Origin: Marvania coccoides | Lineage: Eukaryota > Chlorophyta > Trebouxiophyceae > Chlorellales > Chlorellaceae | Length of the DNA: 64,000 nucleotides | Assembly: GCA_963854735.1 (NCBI GenBank) | Contig: OY978098.1 | Span: forward strand, 186,001-250,000 | Direction: 5' to 3' | In this document: positions 32,677 to 43,461 of the stretch, piece after piece | Numbering within the stretch: position 1 is the stretch's first letter | How the letters are laid out: each line of letters opens with the position of its first letter | Made by a program: the position numbers and the translations under genes | Notes under the pieces: generated by a model | Told to the model about the DNA's origin: nothing | The model's input: only the letters and a program-made list of their open reading frames with translations | Databases searched by the model: none

Positions 32677-33645
32677 GAGTGAAGACTGCTTGCATGCATG
32701 GAGGTGTGATGTTACGGGACGTCCCTTCCCTCCACTGATCCTTGCCGATTCGCTAGTTGTTTTAAGCTGATATGTTAGATATGTAAGCAGGAACTCCTCA
32801 ACTGCTGACCAAAGGTCGCTTCCCTCACATGTGATTTCTGTCACGTGCGGACAGCGTACTGCTTGTATAAACGAGCCGCTGGAAATATGTTTGCTGGCAT
32901 GCATTGTGTGCTAGACAACTGCCAGTGCGCTTCACACATAAAATGCATGGTATCGGCGAGTTTGTCACCCTCGCCCGATTTAATTGGAGGTTGTAAAGCT
33001 GGCCAGAGACTATTGTATTTGATCTGCCTTCGGTAGGGTGTCATTGGAAGGCGGCGGGCTACTGAACGCATGCCTATAATTGAAACGCTACAGTACCCTG
33101 CTTCCAGCACGAAAATGAATGTTGACGTTGGCGGTGAGCTAGGCAGTAGTAGAGCAGGTGCAGTCCGACGTCCCCTCGTAGATGTGCGTACTATGAATTG
33201 ATAGAGAGATGAGAGCCCATGCTGACGAGCAGCAATCTTTCGTACGTACGCGAAACGAATCATTCTGGGCGGGGAGGACATTTTGCTGCGATACAAGTTT
33301 TTTCCAAGGACTACACTTGGTTTAAAAAGTATTTACAAACCTGAAACTTGTGTACCGAGGCAGCAGGCACGCTGGTTTTCGCTCATTTTCTGCGGAATCT
33401 GAAAAATCTATTTATTAAATGCAAGCGGAATTAAGTTTAAAACTCTAGCATTCGTCGCATTAGCATGTGAGTACTCTTGGTCAAGCGAGATCGGCACGCA
33501 TATTTCTAGATATCTATTTTTAGTTTACGATTACCTTTTGGTGGCAGGCCAAAGGAAGCAGCGATTCTCCCTGCCTGCTTCAAATTCAACCCACAGCCCA
33601 TGCTTTTACACGTTTCAACATTGATGCAGGCTCGAATTCCAGAAA
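32677..33645. other. Long intergenic region
   Basis: About 970 bp between two plus-strand genes. A minus-strand open frame (32841-33296) has no recognisable domain and unlike-coding composition, so it is not called. The part next to 33646 is presumably the PhoD-like promoter. Confidence 0.4.
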
Positions 33646-34989
33646 ATGTGGAGCTTTGTTTTTCTAGGCCTGCTGGTCCTCTCCGCTCACACCAGCAGAG
33701 TGGAGGCTCAGTCCTCCTCGCGGCAGTGCACTGGGGTACGAGTGGGCGATGTGACGACATCATCAGCCATAGTGTGGACGCGCCTCACCTCTGTCTCCAA
33801 GCGCACAGCCAGCAACGCGTGTCCTGGAGCTGCCGGCAGCATTCAGCTGCGCTACAGCAAGTCCTCCACTCTCACCGCAGCAGTGACCGTGCCAGCAGTG
33901 ACGGTGGGCGCCACGACGGACTTTTCCCACAAGTTCACGATCCGCGGCTTGGCGGCGGCCACAAAGTTCTATTACGAGGTGTCAACTACCTCTGCTGCCG
34001 GCGTGAAACACGCCCCGCTGCGTGGGAAATTCGAGACGCCCCCTTCGCCCACCACCTCCACACCCATCACTTTTGTTGCCATGACCTGCCAGCGTTATAC
34101 AGACCTCGATAATCTCGCTGGCTACAATATTTACCCGGCCATGGCACGGCTGAACCCCAAGTTCTCGGTTTCCCTCGGGGACCTCGTCTACCTGGACAAC
34201 GAGGCCGTGGGGCCTGAAGCTCTGAGCAAGTCGCTGGCTCGGTTCCACTGGCAGCGCATGTTTTCACTGCCCCGTCTAATCAACTTCCACCGCAGCTTCT
34301 CTGGCTACTTCCAAAAAGACGACCACGACACCCTTGAGAACGACTGCCACCCCAAGTCTGGGCCTCGCGGCACGCTGCGGTTCAGCGACGGCCAGGCGCT
34401 GTTCCGCGAGCAGATGCCTGTGAAAGCGGGGGTCCTCTACCGCACTGCTGCCTGGGGGAAAGACGTGCAGGTGTGGATTCTGGAGTCTCGAGACTACAGG
34501 TCGCCCAACTACCAGGCAGATGGGCCCACGAAAACGCTGCTGGGCGCCACCCAAAAGGCGTGGCTGAAGAGGACGTTGAAGGCCAGCACAGCCACTTGGA
34601 AGGTCGTCATCAGCCCCACTCCCATCGTCGGGCCCGACAAGATCAACATGAAGCCCGATAACCTGGTGGACGCCGGCTTTAAGACCGAAGGCGACGAGAT
34701 TCGGAAGTTCCTGGCGGCAAACTTTCCGAAAAATCTATTCATAGTCACTGGGGACCGCCACTGGCAGTACCACAGCGTGCACCCCACGCTGAAGCTGCAA
34801 GAATTCAGCATCGGCCCCGCCAGTGACGCCCACGCCAAGGGAGCGCCGCCCTTCAACCCTTCGTTCCACAAGTTTTTCCGAGTGAAGGGAGGCTTCCTTT
34901 CGGTAACGGCGTCCAGCACAGCCATCGCGTTCAAGTTCCACGACGTTTTGGGGGTCGTGAAATACACCTACAGAGCTGCCAAGAAATAA
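33646..34989 (+). CDS. Secreted PhoD-like alkaline phosphatase
   Basis: One exon, 447 residues, with a signal peptide (MWSFVFLGLLVLSAHTSRVE). The N-terminal domain is Ig-like, as in PhoD (VRVGDVTTSSAIVWTRL ... FTIRGLAAATKFYYEV). The metallophosphatase core follows with metal and active-site motifs in order: AMTCQRY, SLGDLVYLDNE, DDHDTLENDC, ESRDYRSPN and VTGDRHWQYHS. GDRHW and DDHD are PhoD-family features. It would release phosphate from extracellular phosphoesters, which in algae is commonly a phosphate-starvation response, but no regulatory element is visible here. Confidence 0.9.
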   Translation: MWSFVFLGLLVLSAHTSRVEAQSSSRQCTGVRVGDVTTSSAIVWTRLTSVSKRTASNACPGAAGSIQLRYSKSSTLTAAVTVPAVTVGATTDFSHKFTIRGLAAATKFYYEVSTTSAAGVKHAPLRGKFETPPSPTTSTPITFVAMTCQRYTDLDNLAGYNIYPAMARLNPKFSVSLGDLVYLDNEAVGPEALSKSLARFHWQRMFSLPRLINFHRSFSGYFQKDDHDTLENDCHPKSGPRGTLRFSDGQALFREQMPVKAGVLYRTAAWGKDVQVWILESRDYRSPNYQADGPTKTLLGATQKAWLKRTLKASTATWKVVISPTPIVGPDKINMKPDNLVDAGFKTEGDEIRKFLAANFPKNLFIVTGDRHWQYHSVHPTLKLQEFSIGPASDAHAKGAPPFNPSFHKFFRVKGGFLSVTASSTAIAFKFHDVLGVVKYTYRAAKK

Positions 34990-35071
34990 GCTAATGAGTT
35001 GCTTGGTTTAGTTTTGGTTGCAATATTATGGCGCAGGCAGCGTTGACGCGTTTCTGTTTGTAAAAAATTAG

Positions 35072-35077
35072 AATAAA
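35072..35077 (+). terminator. Candidate AATAAA polyadenylation signal of the PhoD-like gene
   Basis: AATAAA about 80 bp after the stop codon. Suggestive only. Confidence 0.3.
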
Positions 35078-35247
35078 TATTGGGGTTGTTGTTGCTCCAG
35101 TTTTTAAATAAATTGTGGCTGCTGCTGCATATGACTAAGCATATGACTAATTCTGTATTATGCATGTTTTGACGTATATTTGCATATGAAATGTATCATT
35201 ATTTCCTTTTCCATAAAGCATTTTTTCTTCTGGGTATATAACGTAAT

Positions 35248-35327
35248 AAGCAAACAAGCAAACAAGCAAACAAGCAAACAAGCAAACAAGCAAACAAGCA
35301 AACAAGCAAACAAGCAAACAAGCAAAC
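35248..35327. repeat. AAGCAAAC minisatellite, ten copies
   Basis: Ten perfect tandem copies of the 8-bp unit AAGCAAAC in the 3' region between convergent genes. Likely length-polymorphic. Confidence 0.95.
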
Positions 35328-35456
35328 CGCGTAAGCGAAAATACAAAAGTAAATACAGTAAACAAGCCAAGCAATCGGTTGCTATTTATAAACACACAGA
35401 AACCAGCAGCAACACAAATTTTATATTTTATCATACAAAAAAACTGCCCTCGACTG

Positions 35457-37015
35457 CTAAGGCACTACCAGGCTGGCCAGCCCAACTCCCCCAGGCCCCT
35501 CCCTGGGCAACGCCTCCATCTTTCTCCGCACGTCCATCAGCATCAGCGTCCCCTTCAAACAAAACTTCAGGTTCGACAGCGTGTACTTCAGTGCCTTGGT
35601 CCAAGCTTTGTCCCTGGACAGGCCGTACCGGATGCTGTACCCCCCCACCCGGTCCCCGTCGATCGGGTATGGCAGCGCAAACGGCTTCCCTGCGTCCACA
35701 GCCCCTCGTGCAGTCAACGCCTCGCCGAGCTCTTTCAGGCACGCCAGGTAGCCCACCTGCGCGCGGTCAAACGAGGGACACACCAGCTTGCTGGCAGGAC
35801 CAAACAGCTCCGCCGCGCCTCGGCTGTCCACCACCCGGGAGTAGCTTCCTCGTGGGTCCAAGCGGTTTCTCAAGGAAGAAATCCCCAGCGCGCGCGTCAG
35901 GGTCTCCAGCAGCATGGTCGCTTGCCCCCAAGCCGCGTTGATCTCCCACCACTCCACGGGGGTCTGCGGGGTGGAGCCAAGCCGCAGACCTGAAATTGTG
36001 CCGAAAGGGCCGTCCCATGAAATGTGAAACAAGTCGGAGAGGACGTTGGTGCGGCGCAGCGACACGATGGAGCGCTCCGCAGCATCAACACGCTGCTGCA
36101 GGCTGTCGCGGTAGTCAGTGGCGGCGTGCAACGCCAGCACCACAGCATGGAAAGCATGCCAGTATTGAGATTCAATGTCTGACAGCTGCTGCACCGCTGC
36201 ATCGGCCGCCGCCGCGCGGGACTCCGCTGCCGCCAGCTCAAATTCAGCTCGCACCAGCCGCGCGCGCTCCTTCTCCACCTCTTCTCGAGCTATGGCAACT
36301 TCCCTTTGAAACGCCCGTTCGCTCAGCGGGGGAGAGGGGCCCCTCCCCTCTTCCGCCGCGGCTGCAGCAGCCACCAGCTGCGCCTCCAGCGAGGCGTACG
36401 CCGCCACCTCCGCCTCCAGCTCCTCAGCTTGCGCTGTGAGCTCTCTCACCACTTCAGCAGCACAGTCTGCGCAGAGCGGGTGGTCCAGATCGGTCTCTTC
36501 CGAGGCGAGCTCCAGCACGTTGGCCAGGGTGCGCATTTTGTCGTCCACCGAGAAGCGCTGCTGCTGAGACTGTGCTTGGGTGGAGGGAGGGCTGGCAGGT
36601 GGGGCGGGGTTGGTCTGCTGGAGCACCACAAACGACTCCTCCATGCCCCCCTCGGGCGTGCTGGGACCTGTGCCATCAGAGGGCGGAGAAAATGCGGCGG
36701 TGTGGTGAGTGTCGGGGTAGCTTCTTGAGCTCCTAAATAGATTTATTAAATACAAATTTCTGGCGAACCTGGTGAATGGGCATGCCGGCCGCTGAGAGCG
36801 CCTTCTAACAAGAAAAATGATTCGTCGAGACGCGAGGAGATGGCGCTGGGCTGCGGAGGTGGGCTGGGGGCTTCGCATGACGGAGCACTTGAAATGATCT
36901 GAAGCTGAGCCTTGCACTGCTGGCATTGCACCACAGCGGGTCGGTCCATGGCGGTATTCAATTGATTGTCATTAATAAAAAAATTTAAATGCGCGTCTGT
37001 GCGGTGTTCAGCCAT
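35457..37015 (-). CDS. ATG6: Autophagy protein ATG6 / Beclin 1
   Basis: Regulatory subunit of the class III PI3-kinase complex for autophagy and vacuolar sorting. Exons 37015-36769 and 36667-35457, joined in phase 1, give 485 residues (an in-frame ATG at 36949 would give 463). The N-terminus has CQQC and LDESFFLLEG, and a second region EESFVVLQQ. After a CADC pair comes the long central coiled coil (DCAAEVVRELTAQAEELEAE onwards). The C-terminal conserved domain includes ESQYWHAFHAVVLALHAATD, DLFHISWDGPFGTISGLRLG, VEWWEINAAWGQATMLLET and NLKFCLKGTLMLMDVRR. It shares a 71-bp divergent promoter with USE1. Confidence 0.95.
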
Positions 37016-37086
37016 TCTTCAACAGCACACAAAAATATTCAAACCAAAATTCTCTCTAAATAATAAAAACAAGATTTAAATGCACA
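37016..37086. promoter_or_regulatory. Extremely short divergent promoter, ATG6 / USE1
   Basis: Only 71 bp lie between the two ATGs, so the 5' untranslated regions must be tiny or overlap. Sequence is A+T rich (TCTCTCTAAATAATAAAAAC). Confidence 0.55.
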
Positions 37087-38143
37087 ATGAATCCCGAAGA
37101 AGATTACGACACGCTTCCCCCGCCAGCCTCCGGGCTGTTCCTTGAGGTCTCGTTTCGCCGATTGCTTGCTTCCTGCGAAGAGATCGCTGCTGGCCAAAGC
37201 AAGGGACGAGAAGACCTGCGAGAGTGGCAAACCTCCCCCGTCTTCCACCACGTGAGACCGGCGTTTCTTTTATTTTTGTTGCATATCTTCCTTCATCTTT
37301 CACCGCCCCGACTGGGGGAAAATGTCCACTAATTCACTTGCGACATTAAAATTGCCACGTCTGCAGTACGTGGAGACGCTGCAAGATCAGCTGGCAGACC
37401 TGGAGGGCTGCGGCAGGATCGATCCGGAGCTTCTCGCCGGCTACCACCACTGCACTGCCACGCTATCGTCTTCCCTCCGCCGCGCCAAGCTCCCCGAGCT
37501 GTGCCGCCTCATTTCCTCCACCGCATCCCCGACGGCCTGCACCCCTCCCACCACAGATGCAGCCCCGCAAGGCGCTGCTGCGGCTGCTGTGCACGCTGTG
37601 CGCCCAAAAGCGCCGGCAGCAGTGCCCAGGGCTGTGGTCCCTCCCCCGGGGTCCTCCGCCGCTCTGCCGCCCCTCAAACCAATACAAATGTCTACCACCG
37701 CCACTTCGCGCGTCGCAGCGCAGGGCAGGGCGCAGGAGGCTCTCACAGACGAGCTGGTCACGCTGGCAGCGGCAATGAAGTCCAATACGCTGGCAATGGA
37801 GTCAAAGGTGAAGGAGCGGGGGCAGCTGCTGGACGGCACGGAAGAGGCGCTGGAAAAGAGCGCTGGAGACACTAAGAAGGCGGCTACGAGAGCCACGGCA
37901 GCGCACAAACGGGGGCGGATGAATTTTTGCTTTACTTTCCTAGTGCTGATGATTATAGGCACCGGGTTTGCTGCCATGTACGTGTTCATCAGGATAACGT
38001 CGCTCACTGGGTACAAGGCTTCGAAAATGCGGCCGGCTGTGGTGCCGGCGCCCACAGTTCCTGTGCCTGTTCCTGACCTGCCATCGCCTACAGCGGGCCC
38101 TGCCGATGACGTGTACGATTGGGACCAGCACGCAGAGCTTTAA
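37087..38143 (+). CDS. USE1: USE1-like SNARE of the ER
   Basis: SNARE for Golgi-to-ER retrograde fusion. Exons 37087-37251 and 37367-38143, joined in phase 0, give 313 residues. The first part has VSFRRLLASCEEIAAG and YVETLQDQLADLE. The SNARE helix is DELVTLAAAMKSNTLAMESK then LLDGTEEALEKSAGDTKKAA, as in USE1. A transmembrane anchor follows (FCFTFLVLMIIGTGFAAMYV). Unlike most USE1 proteins, about 55 residues, proline rich and ending in an acidic motif, follow the anchor. Confidence 0.85.
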
Positions 38144-38230
38144 ATTGGCTGTAAAAAAATTATTACGTCGTTTTCTGTCACTGCATTCTATTTTCTTGCA
38201 TAATAATATCACGAGTTGAGCAATTTTTGT

Positions 38231-38304
38231 GATGTTTTTTCATATGCCCGATAAGCACCGAGGATAATTAAGCTCAGTCTTATTTCTCAACAAAAATAAG
38301 ATTT
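38231..38304 (+). repeat. 74-bp direct repeat, copy 1
   Basis: Shares CACCGAGGATAATTAA and CTTATTTCTCAACAAAAATA with 38541-38613, with about 85 percent identity overall by eye. The two copies are 310 bp apart. Confidence 0.85.
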
Positions 38305-38540
38305 AAAGAGACCCCAGGGGGAGGACGCCCTATAGTAGGTGCACAGTTCCGTGTAGTAGGTGATGGAATTTAAATCTGGCGTTCCCCCGCTGAATAATTC
38401 ACCGGCAGAATCTCCTGAGAAACCTGCAGCGGGATTTGCAGCATGCAGAGATGTTACAAATTGGAAGGAAAAAACAGGAAGAACGAGCATCGAAGGGAAG
38501 AAAAAATAAATTAATTAGCAATTGGAAAACTAAATTATAG

Positions 38541-38613
38541 TGTGTTTTTCATACGGCCAATACACACCGAGGATAATTAAACTCGTCTTATTTCTCAACA
38601 AAAATAATATTTT
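38541..38613 (+). repeat. 74-bp direct repeat, copy 2
   Basis: Second copy of the repeat at 38231-38304, lying just after the stop codon of the GGCT-like gene (on its 3' side), so it is probably part of that gene's 3' untranslated region. Confidence 0.85.
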
Positions 38614-38652
38614 TAGTATTGTGCCAAAGCAAAAATAAATAAATGAATAAAT

Positions 38653-39344
38653 CTATTTGAAGCCCAGCGGGCGGCTCTGTGGCCGCCCCTGCTCCTCACG
38701 CAGCTCCGTAATGAACTCATTGCACATCACCACGTACGATTGCAAGTGCGTCTCCGCAAATTCCTCTGGAGACCAACTGCCGTGCAGCAACGGCCTCATC
38801 ATTTCTGCGCATATGTACACGGAGGCTGGCAGCGTGGTGTCTGTGCCAACCAGCTGCGGGGTGACCTCTAGCTTGTAGTACTCGTCTCCCTCAAACTCGT
38901 CAAAAACAATCATCTCGTCGGGAGTGATTTCATGCAGCAACAGGCCCTCTACCTGTACGAAGGGAACAAAATTTGAGAAAGAATTTTTTCAGAAGAGTAA
39001 TAGGCTAGTTTACAGGTGTTTCCCCAGCGTTGCGACCCCGCTGCCATATTATTATATTAATAAAATTTTGTATTTCTCGCCTCACCGTCGAGTCTGCAGT
39101 TGAGGGGATGACCCCAGGGAACACCTGGCCCTTGATACAGTACCGCTGATACCCCTTGATCACGGCAGGCGAAGACCTAGGGGTTCTGTTCAAAAGAGTT
39201 TGCAGCACCTGCGACGGGATGAAGGGTAACAAGCTTAAAAATATTGGTCGACAAACTATTGGACAAAAATCAGGGGTTTCTTCAAGATTGCGTCACCTGC
39301 GGGTACATGAGGGTGCCATAGACGAACACGTTTTGTGCAGCCAT
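38653..39344 (-). CDS. AIG2/GGCT-like gamma-glutamylcyclotransferase family protein
   Basis: Exons 39344-39297, 39208-39086 and 38952-38653, all phase 0, give 156 residues. Starts NVFVYGTLMYP|Q, the VYGTLM substrate loop of the fold. Continues IKGYQRYCIKGQVFPGVIPS and VEGLLLHEITPDEMIVFDEF EGDEYYK, the usual glycine and acidic motif, consistent with cyclotransferase activity on gamma-glutamyl compounds. Very close in layout to plant AIG2-like proteins. The exact substrate is not deducible. Confidence 0.9.
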
Positions 39345-39718
39345 GGCGCAAGCCCTAAATCTAAATTATGATCAATTTTATTGAAATTATCAAAATAAAT
39401 TGGGTTTGAGCAGTAAGCGGTCACAATAAATCGCTTGAGGTTAAACCAAATTTAATTTTGCAAATTTAATCCGAGTATGAAATAGAAGAGATCGCTGGGA
39501 ATGGCATTCGAAATTTTCAACCACAATGCAATGTCGACGCCCACGTATTTATATTTTATTTTGAAAATGGATTGATGATTTAAATATTCCCACAATCAGT
39601 TTAAGCAGCGGAAAAAAACCAGGAGGCTCATTTGTTTCATTAAGTCCTCTTAAGAAATCTGATTGACCGTAAAATTCAGCGTCTTTGAATTCAAGTCCAC
39701 ATAACATATTGCACAATA
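39345..39718. promoter_or_regulatory. Divergent region, GGCT-like / VTE1
   Basis: 374 bp, strongly A+T rich. Expected to contain both promoters. No clear motif and no gene seen. Confidence 0.4.
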
Positions 39719-41350
39719 ATGAAAATAGCAAAGATGCACGGCAGGACGCCGCAGCTCCTGCCTGGACACTCCCAGCGGAGCCTTGTGGCAGTCCCCAAGC
39801 TAATGCCGTCCTCCCTACAAAGCCGCCGTTCCCGCACTCTCCTAGCCCTTACATGTGCGCTGAGCGAGCAGTCTCGCCCGTCCACATCCTCCCCCATGGC
39901 CACCCCTCACTCTGGCTACCATTTCGACGGCACAGGCCGCCGCTGTGCGTTGTGTCACAGTTTCCCATTTTTTCTGTATCTGTACACCAAGTAGCACCAC
40001 CATTTACGACCTAAAAATACGGCATGCATGCATAGTGTTATTAATACCCTGCTACACATAAAAATGCAGTTTTTGAGGGGTGGTACTGGCGAGTAACGCT
40101 CCCCGGCGATGGCCAGAGCTTCGCCCTCATTTACTCCATCGAAGACCCCGCTGGGGGCGGCCAATTCAGTGGCATGGGTGCGCAAATTATGGGCCCCGAC
40201 GACGGCTACCTGTTGCAGTATTCCAAAGACATATCAACGTTCTGGGCGACCAGGGACTCGTTGGCACTTGGCGCCACTTTTCGCGGCTCTGTGCGCCCCA
40301 AAGGCATGCTGGCGGAGCGCAGCTTCGACGCAAACATCTCCGAAGGCTTCCAGGCCAGCGCCACGTGGCACCAAGGGCGATTAAGGGCCTCAGAAGCTGG
40401 CGCCGCTGGAAGCTTGCCTTCCACCGTGCCCGACTGCAGCTGGGCGTTCTCTGTGCGGCCTGAGGTGGGGTGGGGCAACGTGGACGAGCGTCAGCGCGCG
40501 ACCGCCGGGTGGCTAGCCTCTCTCCCCGTCTTTGAGCCTCACTGGCAAGTGCTCATGGCGCATGGATTGGCGTCGGGCGTCATAGAGTGGGGCGGCAAGC
40601 GCTACGAATTCACCGACGCGCCAGCCTACGCGGAGAAGAACTGGGGGGGCGGGTTCCCCTCTCGATGGTGCTGGGTGCAGTGCAATTCGTTTGAAGGTTC
40701 GCAGGGTACCAGCGTGACTGCGGTGGGGGCCCGGAGGGGGCTGCTGCAGGTCCCCGGGTTCCAGGAGGTAATTTATTTATTCAGGATCCGTATTTTTTTG
40801 TTATACTAAATTTTGCTCAAATAACGGCTAGTTGATCACCAAGGAAGGTAGCTCTTCAACCTTCGTTGTCTCCTCTTCTTTCCAGGACGTCGGCCTGATT
40901 GGAATTCACCACGAGGGGAAGTTCTACGAGCTCAACGTCAAGAACAGCGAGGTGAGCTGGGAGGTGGAGCCGTGGGGGCGTTGGCGCATCTGCGGCACCA
41001 ACTCTGAGTTTGAAGGCGAAGTGGAGGCGGAGTGCGCAGCGCCAGGCACCCCGCTGCGCGCGCCCACCGCCGACCAAGGCCTGGCGCCCTTTTGCCGGGA
41101 CTCTTTCTGCGGCAGCGTGCGGATTCGGGTGTGGAAGGCGGGGACGAGAAGCAAGGGAGAGGCTCCGCTAGTGGACTGTAGCAGCGCAGGACTGTCTGGA
41201 GCGGTGGAGGTTGGGGGCGGGCCGTGGTGGAGCGGGTGGAAGGCGACAGCGGCGATGTCTGAACCCGTAAAACAGCTTTTGAATCTTCCTGTTGATATTG
41301 AGGCTCTGGCCGACCTTGTGCCGCCCATGTTCAGACCCCCAGGGCTGTAG
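39719..41350 (+). CDS. VTE1: Tocopherol cyclase
   Basis: Plastoglobule enzyme closing the chromanol ring of tocopherols and plastochromanol. Exons 39719-39944, 40070-40767 and 40886-41350 give 462 residues. Residues 1-65 are transit-like, then PHSGYHFDGTGRR|FFEGWYWRVTLP, with the key phenylalanines created at the splice. Further matches to the plant enzyme: GMGAQIMGPDDGYLLQY, SEGFQASATWHQG, ATAGWLASLPVFEPHWQVLM, AHGLASGVIEWGGKRYEF, EKNWGGGFPSRWCWVQCN, GTPLRAPTADQGLAPFCRDS and a C-terminal VPPMFRPPGL. It is the enzyme that follows the VTE3-dependent step in the same pathway. Confidence 0.97.
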
Positions 41351-41575
41351 AGGTCTAACTATGCAGCCCTGGTGATAAAGCAATTGCGGGGGTTTACAAT
41401 TTTCATGTATAAAGGTATTAAAATAGCATATATACTGTACGTATCGCGTAAAAATTAAGAGAAAAATATTGTACGCTCGTTGGTTTAAAGCCTCTCTCTA
41501 GAGCTAAAATGGGTATAGAATGGGGTGAAAAAGAAGAAGAAAAGAATACTGGAGTGCTGCGGGGGAAACCGCCAA

Positions 41576-43005
41576 TTAAATGTGCGCTGGCGACTGTGTT
41601 TCCTCGTGCAACGCCAGTAGCGGCTCTTCCTCGTCGCTTTCTTTTTTAGCCTCTGCCGGTCCGCTACCAAACATCGCTGCCTGCGTGAGGATCACGGTGT
41701 CCATGGCCACGGTGCCCAGGCTGCCAATGACCCAAGGCAGCGACGACAGCAGTGCTGCATCGGTGCGCGACCGCAGCAAAATGCCAAAGCCATAAAACAG
41801 GTTGGCAGACACAGCACATGCAAACATGGAACTGGCGAGACCCTCCGCGCTGCGTCGCTTCGCGTTGCGCACGATCTGCGACACCCTGCTGGCGAGGTAA
41901 AGCACGCTGGAGACGTATCCCAGGGTAGACCCAGTTATTTCCCGCCACCTCTTTTCTTTCGCCCCCAACAACCCGTCAGCGCCCTGCATCAACAGCCGCC
42001 GCGCAAGCGTCGATGACGCCGGGTGCAGCGGCCCCCGCAGCAGCAGCACCGTGCTGCACGCAGCTGCCGCTATGGCCACCGTCGTCACCGCCGCTGACAA
42101 TCCGCTGCCGCCGACTCTGCCCACCGCTCCATTGGACCCTATCTCCTCCCCGCCCATTATTGATGCAATTTCGGGGCCTTCCTCTTCAACCCCAGCCCCT
42201 GAACCGCTGTGAACCGACCGAATGCGCAGTGCCTGGCCGCTGGCTGCCATTCCTGCTGCTGCTGCTGCTGCTGCGCTGCCGTCGTTGCCATTTGCGTGGA
42301 GATGCGCTCGGGTTGAGTGCTTGTGGTGATGCAAATGGTGGTGCGGGTGGTGGTGTGGGTGGTGGCCGTGCTTTCGTCGCCTGGCTAGCGTGTACGTCCG
42401 CTCCCTCCGTCTGGCAATGGAGGTATAGTACAGATACTGCACCAACAGCACCTGCATTAATAAGAAGGGAAAAAAAGGGAATAAAATCATTAAATTTGCG
42501 TCATCTAGATGCTAGATCGGCAGTAAAATTCAAATAAATTGCTCCCAAAGGCAAGAAGACAACCGCGTACCGCGTCCATTACGATGAAGTACTGGGCTGT
42601 GAGCACCACGGTCTCGGGCTGGTCTCCCTTCAGCAGCGCCCCCAGCAGGTTGCAGGTGTCTCCAAGCAGCCACTCTGCCAGGAAGAAAGCAGACAGAGCC
42701 TCAGCGCTCTGCCGCCGGTAGTTGGTGATCAGCTGCGGCACCTGGGCCACCACCCAGCAAGCGATGCTGCACAGCCCAAAAGAAAACCCCACCAGGTCGC
42801 GTGTGCTGCAGGAAGGCGGGGCGAATAAAGAGGAGGAGTAATGAGCGGGGGAGAACAGTTTTGACAATTTTGAAGGGCGCTAGAGGCCAACGCATGGAAA
42901 TCTCAGGGAGGAAATCGCTCACTCATAGATGCAGTCGTGGAAGACGTGTTCAATCCAGGCAACGGCGCCTGGCTGGCAGGTGGCAGCAGCCCCTTCGACG
43001 ATCAT
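41576..43005 (-). CDS. PQ-loop family vacuolar/lysosomal amino-acid transporter (YPQ/PQLC2-like)
   Basis: Exons 43005-42923, 42805-42571 and 42451-41576 give 397 residues. Seven membrane segments expected. Motif 1 is canonical: WVVAQVPQLITNYRRQSAEA LSAFFLAEWLLGDTCNLLG. Motif 2 reads ASRVSQIVRNAKRRSAEGLA, with SQ in place of PQ. The loop between them holds a striking histidine cluster (HGHHPHHHPHHHLHHHKH) and a long flexible segment. The family exports cationic amino acids from vacuole or lysosome. Location here is inferred. The start is the small exon MIVEGAAATCQPGAVAWIEH. Confidence 0.88.
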
Positions 43006-43461
43006 TTATATGTTGTTTCGGATGACCAAGAGCACCCGTTATCTCAGTCGCTTCAACATCATGGCGATCATATCATTTGTAGCTGCAATTAATAAGAAAT
43101 TGATGGCGGAAGACGGCAAAGTTTGAAAAGATTAAAAACGTGAAACAAATAATGTATGCGAAATGGGGGCTGTGCGCGCTGTCAGAGCGTGGACAGCGTT
43201 GCAGTTATGTAATGGAAAATTTAATTGCTCGTGCTCACGGAACTCGGCGGCAAGCCAAAAAAAAAACAATAACAAAAAAGAAAATGATAACAGTTTTGAG
43301 CACTTTTCCAAACAAAATCACATTATAAAAATATATATTGTTAATTTACGCATTTCTAAAGCCATTGGGGCGGCCCTAGCAACCCTCCCTACTTAATAAA
43401 ATATAAAGTTTTCAATCTAAAAGAATAAACAAGGCTCGTTCGTTCCCCAGCATCGTTTAAA
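43006..43461. promoter_or_regulatory. Divergent region, PQ-loop gene / SPT4
   Basis: 456 bp, A+T rich with an A/AAC-rich stretch (43256-43290). No supported gene. Confidence 0.4.

Larger units (their letters stand above)
34990..35456. other. Convergent intergenic region with minisatellite
   Basis: 467 bp between the 3' ends of the PhoD-like gene and ATG6. Apart from the AAGCAAAC array, no feature seen. Confidence 0.4.
38144..38652. other. Convergent intergenic region with a direct repeat
   Basis: 509 bp between the USE1 and GGCT-like 3' ends. Holds two copies of a roughly 74-bp repeat listed separately. Confidence 0.45.

Noticed and set aside
32841..33296. Minus-strand 151-codon open frame in the 32.7-33.6 kb gap
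   Set aside because: No domain, no splice partners and composition unlike the neighbouring exons.
35180..35941. Plus-strand 253-codon frame running through the minisatellite
   Set aside because: The QANKQTSK repeat is only the 8-bp array translated. The rest is antisense to ATG6.
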